A stretch of DNA of 64,000 bases from Cordylochernes scorpioides (GCA_030710605.1 CP092880.1:18019649-18083648); one strand, 5' to 3'. Shown: positions 49,955-62,080, counted from the stretch's first letter. The notes: generated from the letters alone by a model not told the origin. Made by a program: numbers and translations.

Positions 49955-50100
49955 CAAATATGAAAAAGCCATCTCCTTTTCGTGCAACTGAAATTTGCTG
50001 AAGCCATCAGCAACTTTCAGTGGCACGATAAGGAGATGCCTTTTTCATAATTTATGCACCTTATCCCAGTACAATATCACATTTGTAGTATTTTTTCACA
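49955..50100. repeat. Short foldback, aaggagatgcc family
   Basis: tatgaaaaagccatctcctt / aaggagatgcctttttcata inverted arms with a shortened centre (atttgctgaagccatcagca); tail tatcccagtacaatatcaca. Confidence 0.8.
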
Positions 50101-50154
50101 GACACTGCAAATGTTCTTTTTTTTTTCAGGAATTACTGGGAGACTAACTATTCC

Positions 50155-50690
50155 TCAAACACTCATGCTCATATAAAAACTTAAGGAAGTGTAAAGTCTT
50201 TGATGTCGTCGGTTATCTGTTTCTTTTTGAAGAATACACAATTTAGTTCACACTTGTTTATATCTCGTGTGTCTTCAATAAAGGTCACTGTGTATCAAAT
50301 ATCTTTCCTAGTTATTGTCTGAATCCCGATATACATGCTAAAAAGTACAAAATTCTTAAGTTTTGTCTATGAGTGTATCTTTCAGAGTTATTGTCTGAAT
50401 CCCAATATACATATTAAAAAGTAAAACTACCTTAAGTTTTGTTCATGAGTGTATCTTTCAGAGTTATTGTCTGAATCCCAATATACATGGTAAAAAGTAA
50501 AACTTCCTTAAGTTTTGTCCATGAGTGTATCTTTCAGAGCTATTGTCATAATCCCGATATACATGTTAAAAAGTACAACTTCCTTAAGTTTTGTCCATGA
50601 GGGTATCTTTCAGAGTTATTGTCTCAATCCCGATATACATGCTACAAGTTACAACTACCTTATGATTTATCCATGAGTATACATTTAAAT
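50155..50690. mobile_element. CACTCATG MITE with tandem 76-bp units
   Basis: acactcatgctcatataaaa start, interior ttcacacttgtttatatctc, then about five 76-bp units ending gatttatccatgagtata. A second place where the terminal unit has been amplified. Confidence 0.85.
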
Positions 50691-50984
50691 ATAATTTTTA
50701 AAAGCTTCTATAAAACATACTATTTAATCTAGCTAAAATTTCTTTGAATCGACCGCTATTCTTTATATTGCTTTTTTAAAATCTTTTTTTTTAGAAGAAA
50801 ATACTCTAAAAGAAATGAGAAACTCAGAAGTTTGTTGAAAGCCCAATGTAAACGATATTTCATTAAATGTTTTCAAATAAATCTTTTAGTAAAAGTTCGG
50901 TGGGGTTTATTGTAAATCTTTACCTTTATTGGAATGTAAACTCACAGGGAAACTAATCCCGATTCTAAGAGATATAGTGATATA

Positions 50985-51830
50985 TATATTGTTGCATAAT
51001 TTATTCATTTATTTCAATTCAAAACGCTATGTCCCCCTAGGGACACTTGCGCTAAATGTACATACAAGTATAACAAAGAAAATATTCAACATGGAAAGAT
51101 ACACAGAAAGCGACTTAGAAAGATTCAAAAATATTATTTACATATAGAGATATTCTTTGAATTTTATTTACAGTTACATCATTAAATTAAAAATATATAC
51201 ATATATACGTGAAAAAACGAAAGAAAAATAAAAGATAAAAAGATCAGGTATTGAAATCAATATTAAAAATGGCATATCCTGACCAGGAGCACATGTGCTT
51301 TACATATATACATATATACACACATATACACGCATACACCTATATATTGTTTACAACCATAAAATATATCCAATATTTCCTTGAGATCGTTACATCAAAG
51401 ACCATTTTTCTTAATGAAATCCAAAATATATTTACAAAGGAAATTAAATTTTATATATGTGTCCTTACTTGAAATTAAATCATGGCTAATGAACTTATTT
51501 TATTTTAATTTGTAATATTATTTTTCATATATTTTAAATTCAAATTTATATTTTATATTTACTTATTTTATTAAACAGAATATATATGTATTATAAACAG
51601 AATATATGTATTATAGAATCATCATTTGTATTTAGGTACACTGTGTGACTTCCTTGCTCTCTTTGATGTGAGAAATAAATAAATTATTCTGGAGTCTACT
51701 TAAAGTTATCTCATTATTCCCTTATATAAATTTGTAGGATGGTTGAAACACGCTCTGGTAAGATACAAGACCCGGCACAGGAGAGAATCAAGGTTGAAGA
51801 GTCTGCCAAGCCGCAACCTGGTGCAACAAT
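50985..51830. repeat. Possible LTR remnant with nested fragments
   Basis: Begins tgttgcataatttattcatt and ends aagccgcaacctggtgcaac a, resembling the TGTTGC/GCAACA ends and the final gtctgccaagccgcaacctg block of 13877-14370. Inside are a tttcaattcaaaacgctatg/gggacacttgcgctaaatgt segment (related to 57275-57340) and a foldback tail (51235-51300). Much of the middle is AT-rich. Confidence 0.45.
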
Positions 51831-51834
51831 GTAT

Positions 51835-52234
51835 ATATACTTGTCAAAAAAAAAATTGCATTCTCTATAAAAAAAAAAAAAAAAACATTTTATCAACTTT
51901 CAGAAAATGCATATACATGTACTTAATATGAACATGAGGGCATGAGATGATCATTTTTTTTTTTTTGAAACCGTAACTAGAATATAAGTGTTTAGAAAAT
52001 CGCCTTTTTTATTCATCAAAAGGTATTTTAAATTGCCTTCAAGTGTGTATCATTAATTTAAATTATATAGGGTTTTTAAATTCTTAGTAGAATCTTCATT
52101 CTTCAGAATGTCAAGGCAGAAAAAAGGACGTCATACAAACAAATTTATGATTTTACAAAAGACAGAATCATAGGTCTCGGAGAAGGTAGAATTTCGATTA
52201 GAAAGTTGCTATGAAAGTAGGCTGCAATCAAAGT
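51835..52234. other. No feature recognised
   Basis: Poly(A)/poly(T) runs and AT-rich sequence; no gene. Confidence 0.4.
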
Positions 52235-52335
52235 ACACACACAAAGCTTTATTAAGACCACCGGTCTTATACAGATTCATCACAGGAAGAAATAATAGAT
52301 GGAACTCCTATACTCCAGGCAGTGCAGCACCCAAC
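52235..52335. repeat. Dispersed repeat, agaccaccggtcttatacag
   Basis: cacacacaaagctttattaa, gaccaccggtcttatacaga, aatagatggaactcctatac; same family as 39540-39645. Confidence 0.6.
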
Positions 52336-52800
52336 AACAGCCTCCTGGTCCGACGCATGTCCAATGGCCACACGTTCCTTTGTGCATACGTCATGGTTAG
52401 CGAATCACTGAACAGACTAGTGTGGAATCAGCCGTGTTCTAGTCTTCACTTTCCTCATCCAAATGGACCACGACATTCGGCGATTCAATTACTCTCCCCC
52501 GAACGGTGACTGCGGCCTTGTAAGAATTTATATAAACCAAAAATAAGACCTTGATCAAACGTCATTGCATTCATCCAGTTATAAATTTGTTGACTATCGG
52601 ATTGAGACAAGGATAAATCACCCAAGAGTTCCCCTCTTTGTTTCTCCAAGTAACAGCAATCAGAAATTGTATGCATGCAATCAAAATACTGTTGTAAAGA
52701 TTTGGTATCAGTGAGGTCAGAGAAAGAAAAAAGTTAAAGAAAAATTGGCCCAAGTCGCCCTAAAGCAAAGAGAGATTTTTGAGATTTAAAAATATTTTAT
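52336..52800. other. Unassigned, GC-balanced
   Basis: 52336-52520 contains ccaatggccacacgttcctt and caaatggaccacgacattcg; possibly more of the same retroposed family or the 5' part of the Tc1 relic. No domain visible. Confidence 0.35.
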
Positions 52801-52849
52801 TGACACAAGGGACAATGGTAGCAAAGATAAATTATCTGAAGAGACGTCT

Positions 52850-53360
52850 TCTGACATTTTGTAATTTTCTGATGAATCCAGATTAAGTTCTGGGGTTCAT
52901 GACGGCAGGATACATGTTAGATGTAGGCCTTAAGAAAGATCCCATCAGGACTGTATTGTGGAAAGGCATACAGCAAGAACCCCTAGCCTCATGGTGTGGG
53001 CGGCATCAGCTATGAAAGTAGGACTCCTTTAGTCTTTATTCAAAGCACAATGATTTGTCAGCTATACATAAAATATGTGTTGCAACTTGTTGTGTTACCA
53101 TTTCTTGATAAGACTAATAATCCAATTTCCAACAAGATAATTTCCGACAAAATACAACCAACATATCACGAGCCTTCCTTCTAAATGTGGACAACCTTCC
53201 TTGGCCCGTATGTCCCCCAGATCTTTCCACAATTGAGCATGTATGAGACATGATGGAGAGGAATATTTGGCAATCTCCATAGCCAAGTAAACTTCAACAG
53301 TTTCGTCAAAAAATCGAAATGGCTTGTTCTAGCATCCCACAAGAAGCCATAAAATGAACA
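52850..53360 (+). pseudogene. Decayed Tc1-like transposase
   Basis: Fragments of the catalytic domain in order: SDESRL-like near 52868 (first Asp), SLMVWGGISYESRTPLVFIQ (52987-53047), a run matching the region before the second Asp with that motif lost, a DLSTIEHV-like block near 53218 (third residue), and a C-terminal IPQEAI block near 53338. Multiple stops and frameshifts. It resembles the intact 30396-31427 protein but is clearly a different, older subfamily. Confidence 0.75.
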
Positions 53361-53656
53361 CCTTGACCCGACAGACAGATATGGTAATGGCACCCAGTGA
53401 TTGGACCAACAGACTAAGCAATGATCGAGGAGGGATATGGTCTATTGGAGATGATAAAGAAGAGGGTCATATTTGTATATCTTGTTCTTTACTCGGAATA
53501 AAATCAGGGATTACTGGAAGGATAAATGCAACTCTAATTTTATTTAATTCTTTTTGCTTGTCGGTTTGCACATGCACTTGTGTTTATGTTTTTTAATCAT
53601 GAGGAACCAGAACCAATGACAGTGGAAGTGCATGTTTTCACCTTTACAATTCTTCT

Positions 53657-53971
53657 GGGGGGGTCGGTGGAAGGCTGGTTAAACCGTTTGGTTTACGACC
53701 ACTACGACCCGGGTTCGATCCCCGCATTGGACACTTTTTTCTGTTTAAAAAAAAAAAATGCTCCAATGGCCCCCCGATTCTTGCAAAAGTCCAACCCCAC
53801 CAGCGAGTGCAAGTAACCAAACGGGGCTCTGGCACATTTGTAAGTGCAAAGTCGATCTGCTTTCACATGTGTAGACATGTGGTGCGCTTACAGTAAAAAG
53901 CAGTCGCTAACTACCCACCATGATTATCATGGCCTGTACCACGTGTACTAGGGATAAGCAAAAAAAAAAAA
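53657..53971 (+). repeat. Full-length SINE-1 with 11-bp target duplication
   Basis: Reference copy. Head gggggggtcggtggaaggct, box A-like tggttaaaccg, box B gggttcgatcccc, body aaaatgctccaatggccccc / gcgagtgcaagtaaccaaac, end gtgtactagggataag and poly(A). Flanked by acaattcttct at 53646-53656 and 53972-53982. The near-perfect duplication and intact Pol III boxes point to recent retroposition by a LINE. Confidence 0.92.
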
Positions 53972-53999
53972 ACAATTCTTCTTACATGCCTGTTTCTTG

Positions 54000-54500
54000 T
54001 CCAAAGGCCTTCTTGATCTGTCCCGTGGAGAACTTCCCAACATTGTAGAGGGAATTGTAGATGGAAGGATGAATTTAAGACATAAAGAAAGTAGAAGATT
54101 GAGAATGGAAATCATGGTCAATTTCGAGAAAAGACCTTACAATACCAGCCATGAAAAAAGCTCTGAGAGGAAATATTACTGCTAGAGCATTATATATTGA
54201 CGAGAGATAGGGATTTATGGATAGAAGACATGGAACTGAAAGATTGAGAATGGAATTCATGGACAATTTCGAGAAAAGATCTTACAATAACAACCATAGG
54301 GAAAGAAGCTCTGAGAGCAAAGTTTACTGCTAGAGCATTATGAGTTGAGGAGAGATAGGGATTTATGGATAGAAAACAAGGAAGTGGAAGACTGAAAATG
54401 GAATTCATGGACAATTTCAAGAAAATACCTTACAATACTAACCATAGGAAAAGAAGCTCTGAGAGTAAAGATTACTGCCAGAGCACTATAGGTTGAAGAG
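54000..54500. repeat. Tandem repeat, about 146-bp units
   Basis: Landmark gaatggaattcatggacaat at about 54102, 54246 and 54394; shared acctacaataccaacc-like, aaagaagctctgagag and gagagatagggatttatgga. Three units plus flanks. Small open frames within are repeat-borne. Confidence 0.85.
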
Positions 54501-54599
54501 AGATAGATTGAACCAACTCAAGCTGGTGAGGACAGAGTTATGGATGATCAGCATTCTGTCAGAAGAAGAGTGAAATGATGAGAAGCCCACAGCATCTAT

Positions 54600-54770
54600 C
54601 CTGATGAGTATCACCCAATCGATGCCGCCCACCCTGATCTCTGCTAACGAAGACTTATCGATCTAACAAGATGGCGCAACTGCCGGGGTTCGAACGCAAA
54701 CCTCCTCTTTCCATACCTGGAGAGTTTACATCCGGTCGGCAAACTAGCAGTCGGCTGCACTTGTAGATAT
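54600..54770 (-). repeat. Possible tRNA-derived SINE, third type
   Basis: On the minus strand a box-B-like gcgttcgaaccccggcagtt follows tgctagtttgccgaccggat by a tRNA-like distance, then ttgcgccatcttgttagatc. Only one copy is visible, so this is tentative. Confidence 0.3.
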
Positions 54771-55945
54771 TCTTTTTTGTCCTCCAAGTAGTTCAAATCT
54801 AGTTATCTTTTTTTAAATAAGACAATTATAAATATTTTACTGATATTCTTAGTCTATAGTTACAATAAATTATAAAAAATTATACAAAGATAAATGTAAT
54901 TATTTACAATTTGATGATCAACAAAATAAAAAACTGTTCTCTTAGGAAGAGAGGCTCCTACATCTTGAGAGAGTCCTCCTTCAGACAAGGATTGGATCAA
55001 TTTGAACCGCTCTCAGTCAAAATATTTTTCTTTGAAATTAAGTATTTTTATATGTTAAAATACGTTCATAATATCTTATATGTCTCATTTTGAAGGTTCT
55101 ACTTTCTTAAATAAATAGCAATGAGAAATAAGATGCTTTTCTACTTCGAAAACGTGATTTATCATTTTCTATAATGTTTGGTATCATTTTTAGATTGAAA
55201 GAATCAGCAACATTAGAGTTATACGTGTTTCTTTTATTCAATCTGGAAGAAGTTGCAAGCCACGAGTTCTTATTCGAGCCCTTACCTGAACATATTTCAG
55301 TACAGTCAGTAAGAAAGTTCAAGTAAGGGTGGAGAAAGGCTTCGAAACTACCTCTGATTTTAGCAAAATAACCTTTTCTAAATATTGTTGTGGAATCTTT
55401 TGATTAAAAAAATATTCAAAAATATTTAAAAATCAAACCTCTTTAATACTTTATCAGTGAAATGTATAAATAATAAATGTATTTAATATTCAATGCGCTC
55501 TTTAAAATATTAACAAAATTGGATTATCCTAAACAGCATCAATTCATATTTTAGTTTCACGTTACAAAGATATCACAAAAATCTCACCTAAACGTTTATA
55601 CATTCTCTAATAACATTTTCAAACAAAACGATAATTTTTAACCATTTTGAAAGATATAAAATTTCATTCAATTATATAAAATAAGATTTTTTTGTTATGT
55701 TTAAATTGTCAAAACAAAAAAAAATCTTAAAAGAGATATTTAACTATTATAGCTTCCTCTTTCAAAAATGTAATAAAAATCTTGAAACGCGTTAATTTAT
55801 TTTTTGATAAAAATTGCATCTACTTCCAATACAGGCCATAGTACAATCAGAGAAATGCCCCTCACTGCGTTCTATATTAGCTACTTCTTTCTTTCCGTAC
55901 ATTAGAGTATGTAAAAGGGGCTTTAATTTTCTAAATAATAGTCGA
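54771..55945. other. No gene recognised
   Basis: AT-rich; 54930-55020 and 55180-55340 are somewhat more balanced, with short open frames that show no domain, no phase-consistent splice sites and no repeat link. Confidence 0.4.
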
Positions 55946-55949
55946 TATA

Positions 55950-56380
55950 ACACTCATGGACAAACTTAAGGAAGTGGAAAGATTTTATTGTCGCAGGTAT
56001 TATTATTATTTTTTAAGGGGACAGAGGCAATTTTGTTCACACTTGGTTATCTTGTGTGTCTTCAATAAATGTCACTTTGTATCAAATATATTTAAGAGTT
56101 ATTATCTGAATCCCGAAAGGTACAACTTCCTTAAGTTTTGTCCATGAGTGTGTCTTTCAGAGTTATTGTTTGAATCCCGATATACATACTAAAAGGTACA
56201 ACTTCCTTAAGTTTTGTCCATGAGTGTATCTTTCAGAGTTATTGTTTGAATCCCGATATACATGCTAAAAGGTACAACTTCCTTAAGTTTTGTCCATGAG
56301 TGTGTCTTTAAGAGTTATTGTCTGAATCCCGATATATATGCGTAGATACAATTTCCTTAAGTTTTTTCCATGAGTGAATA
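55950..56380. mobile_element. CACTCATGGACAAAC MITE with about 4 tandem units
   Basis: acactcatggacaaacttaa, interior cacttggttatcttgtgtgt, then four ends ttaagttttgtccatgagtg at about 76-bp spacing; last ttaagttttttccatgagtg. Confidence 0.87.
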
Positions 56381-57170
56381 TACGAGTTTATATATTTCTA
56401 TAGGTGTATTATGAATTTATTTTTTTTCTCTACATCATACCAAGCTCTACAAGCTTGATATCTTAATATGATTGAGTCGAGATAAGAAAAAAGAAGAACA
56501 TTCTTTTTCTACCTGACTTATTTTCTTTTGTTTCTTCCTCCATTGTAGCTCATTGGGTAATTCTTTGTAAAACTGATGGTTATACTAAAGGATATATAGT
56601 TATGTCTATTGAAACACTAAATTCTTTCCTTTAGTTGTGTGTGTATGTGCAAAGACGTTCTTCCGTACAGTCTTTGATCTCAAAAGATCTACAAGGTAAA
56701 TCTTACGTCGGTGTTATCGGGAACAAAATTGCTCCACGGCCAATTAGGAAGCTTGCGTGTTGCTTTGGAAAAAAAAATTCTTCGGGGCATTCTTAATTGA
56801 AGTAATCGATTGATGGTTTCAAGATCCGCGCACCGTTCGGCTGCTCTAAGCTTCTTATTCAAAGGTTACGTATAGATTCAATATACCGATGCTATATTCC
56901 TTCTACGTGGATAACTTGTTCTCAAGGTTTAAATTTGTATTTTATTGTAATTCCTTCTCAACTGAGGAATTCCAAAGTATCACTCTTTGTATATATTCCA
57001 CATTAATCTTTATGCCCCATGGTATGTATTGGACTATAGACACACCGCAACATTTAGGTCTCTTTTGGAAATATCGCAACAAAAGCACCCCCCTCTTTTC
57101 CAAAACATTTAAAGGATTATCTTCATTTTAAGAGGAATTCGAGTTTTGTGTTTGGGTTAAATTGGCGGAT
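56381..57170. other. No gene recognised
   Basis: 56440-56500 is a reverse fragment of the dispersed repeat at 40195-40620 (caagctctacaagcttgata). The rest, including an 80-codon frame at 56889-57131, has no identifiable content. Confidence 0.4.
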
Positions 57171-57174
57171 AAAA

Positions 57175-57645
57175 AAATATAATCATTGACAAAACTTAAG
57201 GGAGTATAAAGTCTTTAATATCGCTGGTCATCTGTTTCTTTTAAGAACACAGAGTCAATTTTGTTCACAATTACAATTATTTTATTTCCAAAGCGCTATA
57301 GCCCGCAAGGGATACTTGCGCCAAACAAGGAGAAAAGTTTATTTACATAGGTTATTTACATTATTCAACGCATGAAAACATTAGAGATCCAGATTTTGTA
57401 GGAAGTTTAGAATGAATTTACAAAATGAAATGAACTTTAAATATGATTTTTTATCGGAAATCAAATCGTTAAGTTCACAAACAACTAGTTCATCCTTCAT
57501 TCTATATTCTTGAAATGTTCACAATTGGTTATCTCGTGTGTCTTCTGTCTCTAATGTTCACTGTAATATCTTTCAGAGTTATTGTCTGAATCCCGATATA
57601 CATGCTAAAAGGTACAACTTGCTTAAGTTTTGTCCATGAGAAATA
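57175..57645. mobile_element. CACTCATG MITE interrupted by a retroposed fragment
   Basis: MITE left end attgacaaaacttaagggag and interior (aacacagagtcaattttgtt cacaa), then 57268-57515 an inserted segment (ttttatttccaaagcgctat agcccgcaagggatacttgc, related to 51000-51060), then MITE sequence resumes (gttcacaattggttatctcg) to aagttttgtccatgag. The duplicated gttcacaatt at both junctions (57261-57270, 57518-57527) is a target-duplication candidate. Confidence 0.75.
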
Positions 57646-57949
57646 TATCTTCTTTTATAAGATACCTTGTTGCAGAATATTTGATGGTTGTGTATCTAGA
57701 CAATATGTTCTTTTAAGATTCAATATTATTTTAAAAGACACGAGCGGCTTCTACTTTAGAAACCAGCTAAAGATTGTCCTAACATATTTTATTGGTTGAA
57801 GTCTATATCTTATGTTGGAACGGAGTAAACAATACAAAGTTCGTTTCCAAATTAAAAAACAATATTTTAAATATATAATGAATTAGAGCGTATATCTGAG
57901 TTAAAAATTATAAACTATTTATTTCGCGAAGATTTATTTAGAAGTAAAA

Positions 57950-58245
57950 TACACTTATGGACAAAACTTAAGGAAGTTGTACCTTTTAGCATGTATATCG
58001 GGATTCAGACAATAACTCTGAAAGATACACTCATGGACAAAACTTAAGGAAGTTGTACCATTTTAGTATGTATATCGGGATTCAGACAATAACTCTGAAA
58101 GATATTACAGTGACCTTTATTGAAGACACACGAGATAACCAAGTGTGAACAAAATTGCATCTGTCTCCTTCAGAAAAAAAAAACTACCGGCGACATCAAA
58201 GACATTCCATTTTCTTAAGTGTTGTCCAAGAGTGTAATTTAGTAC
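57950..58245. mobile_element. CACTCATGGACAAAAC MITE, two left units
   Basis: acacttatggacaaaactta, one extra 76-bp unit, interior gaagacacacgagataacca, right end cttaagtgttgtccaagagt. Confidence 0.85.
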
Positions 58246-58314
58246 TTCTCTCACTACACACGCACAATGATTAAATATTTCACGTATAGCTGACAGTCCA
58301 TTTTAGGATATTTC

Positions 58315-58640
58315 TTCTTTCTTATCTCCACACTGAGTGAAGTAGATTGCGTCTGCCTTTGTCATTAAGACTGGGAGCACTACTCAGTGGCAGGCCGACT
58401 TAGCTCCAAAAGAAATGGTCGCCTCTGACATGAGGAACAGACGCCATGTGCAGCCGCTCCTAACATGGAGTACAAACGCTGCTCATCCTGTATTCCTGGA
58501 TTAGGAGTCCTTACAGGGTACTATCAGCCGGGCCAGCTGAGCCCAGGTTTTTTAGTGAGTTTGTTACTGCTCCCCCTCCTCCTTTTTCATCCAGGCTTGG
58601 GACTGGCAAAGGAGTTCTTTTTAGGATTTGCTTTCAGAAG
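58315..58640. repeat. Dispersed repeat, second copy
   Basis: Same ordered segments as 40195-40620: gaagtagattgcgtctgcct, gacgccatgtgcagccgctc, tcagccgggccagctgagcc. Confidence 0.7.
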
Positions 58641-58839
58641 AGTAATATTCTAAGAATGTATCTATATATGTTTTTCTACTATCCCAAATACATAAAATGA
58701 TCACTTAGGGATACTGGGAGTGGAGAAAATTCCCTTTAAAGATAACTCTTAGTGATATTGTGTTGACTTTGTTTAGAATTTATAAATGAAACTGATTCCA
58801 AAAATAAATTATAAACAAACATTATATTCATGCTTTTTC

Positions 58840-59080
58840 AGAATGTGCCTGAATGACCAATTTTTGTGTCGTTGAGGTACAGCTTGCACCAGGCTGATGA
58901 GGGCCAACAGCCCGAAACGTGTCCGTAGTTAGCTTTCCTTGATTGCTCAAGAATAGGTATTTGGACAATTCTGTAATAATTAAAATTTCAACGAGAATAG
59001 TTGATATTTATTCCGATAGATGGCGCAAGCCATCAGCAACTTTCAGTTGCACGATAAGGAGATGCCTTTTTCATAAATAT
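58840..59080 (+). repeat. Foldback-family copy with hammerhead-like core
   Basis: gcctgaatgaccaatttttg, tgaggtacagcttgcaccag, core 58888-58929, ttgattgctcaagaataggt, gatagatggcgcaagccatc agcaactttcagttgcacga, ggagatgcctttttcataa. CTGATGA (58894-58900), stem II GGGC-CAACA-GCCC, GAAA (58914-58917), CGT, GTC (58921-58923). Stem I has two mismatches relative to the 11282-11323 copy. Confidence 0.7.
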
Positions 59081-59830
59081 AAAAGAGACACTAATATTAA
59101 ACAAAGGAACTCTTTTTTTCCCCTTTCGGTTAGCGCCTATGAACTAGTGATCTTACACACATACTCTGTGGGAGTAATTAATCAATTAAAATTTATATAC
59201 AACATACTGTCAGTGTAGCATATCCACTTAAAAAGATAAATTAATTTTATAGACATTAAAAATAATCATTTATATATAAAACGATCACACAGTTATTATT
59301 AGGAATTGAACAAATGGGACAAAGACTATTCTTCCAATATATATTTATGAAGCGAAGTGTATATTTATGGATAAAAATGGGGTCGAATCGAAGAATTGAT
59401 TTCAGTTTAAAATCGATAAATTAGTGATGGGTCACACTTGGTCGCTTAAAGGTGTTTGGACTCTGATTTCTGCAGCATTTTACTAGAATATTATCTGGGC
59501 AGGCTCAGCGAGGGAACGGACGATTAAAATTTATGGTAACGTTAATGTGTTTATTGATATTTGAAGAATAATCGATTTAAACAATAGGGAAAAGAGATTC
59601 GAAAAGAAAATAATAAGCACCCTGGATTTCTTGATATAAAGGCCGTTATAGTGGCCGTTTTTGGTGAGCCTATTATTTATTGATTGAAAATATACGCTTT
59701 GCCCAATGGCCTTCTTTTTTAAAATTTTCAAATGCTACCCTCTCTAAAATCCATAGAAGCCTCCGCAAAATTCATTTATCAAAGGCTCCAAAACGTAGAT
59801 GAATCTAGAAGGAGTTTAGAAATAAAACAT
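59081..59830. other. No gene recognised
   Basis: Mixed AT-rich sequence. 59085-59200 resembles 11545-11650 (gagacactaatattaaacaa, ggttagcgcctat), so a longer shared repeat follows the foldback in both places. No coding evidence. Confidence 0.45.
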
Positions 59831-59844
59831 TAGCAACAAAAACA

Positions 59845-60735
59845 TCGGATCAAATGTCCCACGACGTAATAAAGATCTAGATGGAGATAGAACACCAACA
59901 ACAGAAACATTAATCAAATGTCCCACGACGTAATAAAGATCTAGATGGAGATAGAACACCAACAACAGAAACATCAATCAAATGTCCCACGACGTAGTAA
60001 AGATCTAGATGGAGATAGAACACCAACAACAGAAACAACAATCAAATGTCCCACGACGTAATAAAGATCTAGATGGAGATAGAACACCAACAACAGAAAC
60101 ATCAATCAAATGTCCCACGACGTAATAAAGATCTAGATGGAGATAGAACACCAACAACAGAAACATCAATCAAATGTCCCACGACGTAAAAAAGATCTAG
60201 ATGGAGATAGAACACCAACAACAGAAACATCAATCAAATGTCCACACGTGGTAAAAAAGATCTAGATGGAGATAGAACACCAACAACAGAAACAACAATC
60301 AAATGTCCACACGACGTAAAAAAGATCTAGATGGAGATAGAACACCAACAACAGAAACAACAATCAAATGTCCCACGACGTAATAAAGATCTAGATGGAG
60401 ATAGAACACCAACAACAGAAACATCAATCAAATGTCCCACAACGTAATAAAGATCTAGATGGAGATAGAACACCAACAACAGAAACATCAATCAAATGTC
60501 CCACGACGTAATAAAGATCTAGATGTAGATAGAACACCAACAACAGAAACATCAATCAAATGTCCCACGACGTAATAAAGATCTAGATGGAGATAGAACA
60601 CCAACAACAGAAACATCAATCAAATGTCCCACGACGTAATAAAGATCTAGATGGAGATAGAACACCAACAACAGAAACATCAATCAAATGTCCCACGACG
60701 TAATAAAGATCTAGATGGAGATAGAACACCAGTAG
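59845..60735. repeat. 64-bp minisatellite, about 14 units
   Basis: Highly regular unit: atcaaatgtcccacgacgta + ataaagatctagatggagat + agaacaccaacaacagaaac. The agatctag mark is at 59873 and 59937. A few units have ccacacg for cccacg. The unit contains a BglII-type agatct site, so digestion would give a ladder. The frame 60651-61052 starts in the array and is not supported. Confidence 0.96.
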
Positions 60736-61090
60736 GAAGACATGCCCAAGAATTCCACGACGTAATAAACCCGGGAAGCGAGGTGGACCCAGGAACTAAT
60801 TGCATCAATGAACATAAATGTCGCCAAGGGTCACTAAATGTCCGAGCCGGAATATTTATCTTCCTCTCGGATCTTTTGTCCTACTACCTCCTTCTCACCC
60901 ACATCAATGCACCGCAAATGGTCAACAAACACGTTCATAAACACCATGTATATTTAGAAAATACATTCAATATAATATATTTATTAATATATATATATTA
61001 TAATATTATTTACCCATTTCTCTCTCTCTTAATTTCTCAGAGACAGAAGTAATTCTGTTAATAATTGGTTTTCTTTTATGTCTTCATTAA
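60736..61090. other. Unassigned sequence after the 64-bp array
   Basis: cagtaggaagacatgcccaa ... gtcgccaagggtcactaaat is GC-balanced and begins inside the last repeat unit. It could be the parental sequence from which the repeat unit expanded. Then AT-rich. No domain. Confidence 0.35.
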
Positions 61091-61270
61091 TGGCCATTGT
61101 GAAAATCAAATATATATTTTAGAGTTAATGGCTGAATCCCGATATACATACTAAAAGGTATAACTTCCTTAAGTTTTGTCTATTAGTGTATCTTTCAGAG
61201 TTATTGCCTGAATCTCGATATACTGTATAAGCTAAAAGGTAAAACTTCCTCAAGTTAGGTCCAGTGAGAG
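61091..61270. mobile_element. CACTCATG MITE end with two tandem units
   Basis: ggttttcttttatgtcttca, ttagagttaatggctgaatc, cttaagttttgtctattagt, then a second unit to cctcaagttaggtccagtga. Diverged. Confidence 0.65.
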
Positions 61271-61576
61271 TGTTTGTATTACTCTTTGTAAATTTCGTAT
61301 TATAATGATTAATTTCGATAAAATCTGTAATAATCTAATAAACGATTTGTGAATAATTTCTTTTAAATATATTTAATTGAATTCCTTTTATTTCTGTCTG
61401 TTCAATTCATTGTGATCAAATTTAATATACTTCCAGAGCATGTATAAGTTTCCACTCGTGTTTATACCTGATAACTAATGAAGTTTACAAAATAATATAC
61501 TTTTAAAAATTCTGAAATATCATTGTGAATTAGTCTGTTTATTTAATAATATTGAGTTTAATATTGCGTGTGTATA

Positions 61577-61853
61577 TACACCTATCCCCCGATTTACACG
61601 GTACTTGTTTTACACGTTTTCGCTTTTACACGGTTTTCCAAAAAAGTTTTCTTTTATCGCACTCTATTATATGCCACTGTGATTGAACACATGCGCTGTG
61701 TACACATCACACGAGGAATCCCGAGCTTATGTGCTGACTTGCTGCACACGCACACTGTGTCTGTATTTCTAATTTTTTTTTTAATTTTAATTTTCGATTT
61801 ACACGTTTTTCTCAGGAACGTATCTACCGTGTAAATCGGGGGATAGGGGTATT
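61577..61853. mobile_element. MITE with cacctatcccccgatttacac ends
   Basis: Inverted ends acacctatcccccgatttac and gtaaatcgggggataggggt, about 277 bp. A different family from the other MITEs here. Inside, ttttacacgttttcgctttt is also partly mirrored. Confidence 0.75.
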
Positions 61854-61854
61854 C

Positions 61855-62080
61855 ACACACATGGACAAAACTTAAGTAAATTTCATATTTCGATGTCTTC
61901 AGTCGTTTTCTCTCCCTTTATTTTTTGTTTAAGAAGACAGAGGTAATTTTGTTCAGATTTAGTTATCTCGTGGGTCTTCAAAAAAGGTTCCTGTATATCA
62001 AATATCTTTAAAGAGTTATATATGCATCCTGTAATACATGCTAAAAGGTACAACTTCCTCAAGTTTGGTCTCTATGAGTG
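61855..62080. mobile_element. CACTCATG MITE, diverged
   Basis: cacacatggacaaaacttaa to ctcaagtttggtctctatga; interior ttcagatttagttatctcgt. Confidence 0.7.

Noticed and set aside
60651-61052. 133-codon frame with a hydrophobic segment
   Set aside because: The N-terminal third lies in the 64-bp array; the remainder has no known domain and runs into AT-rich DNA.
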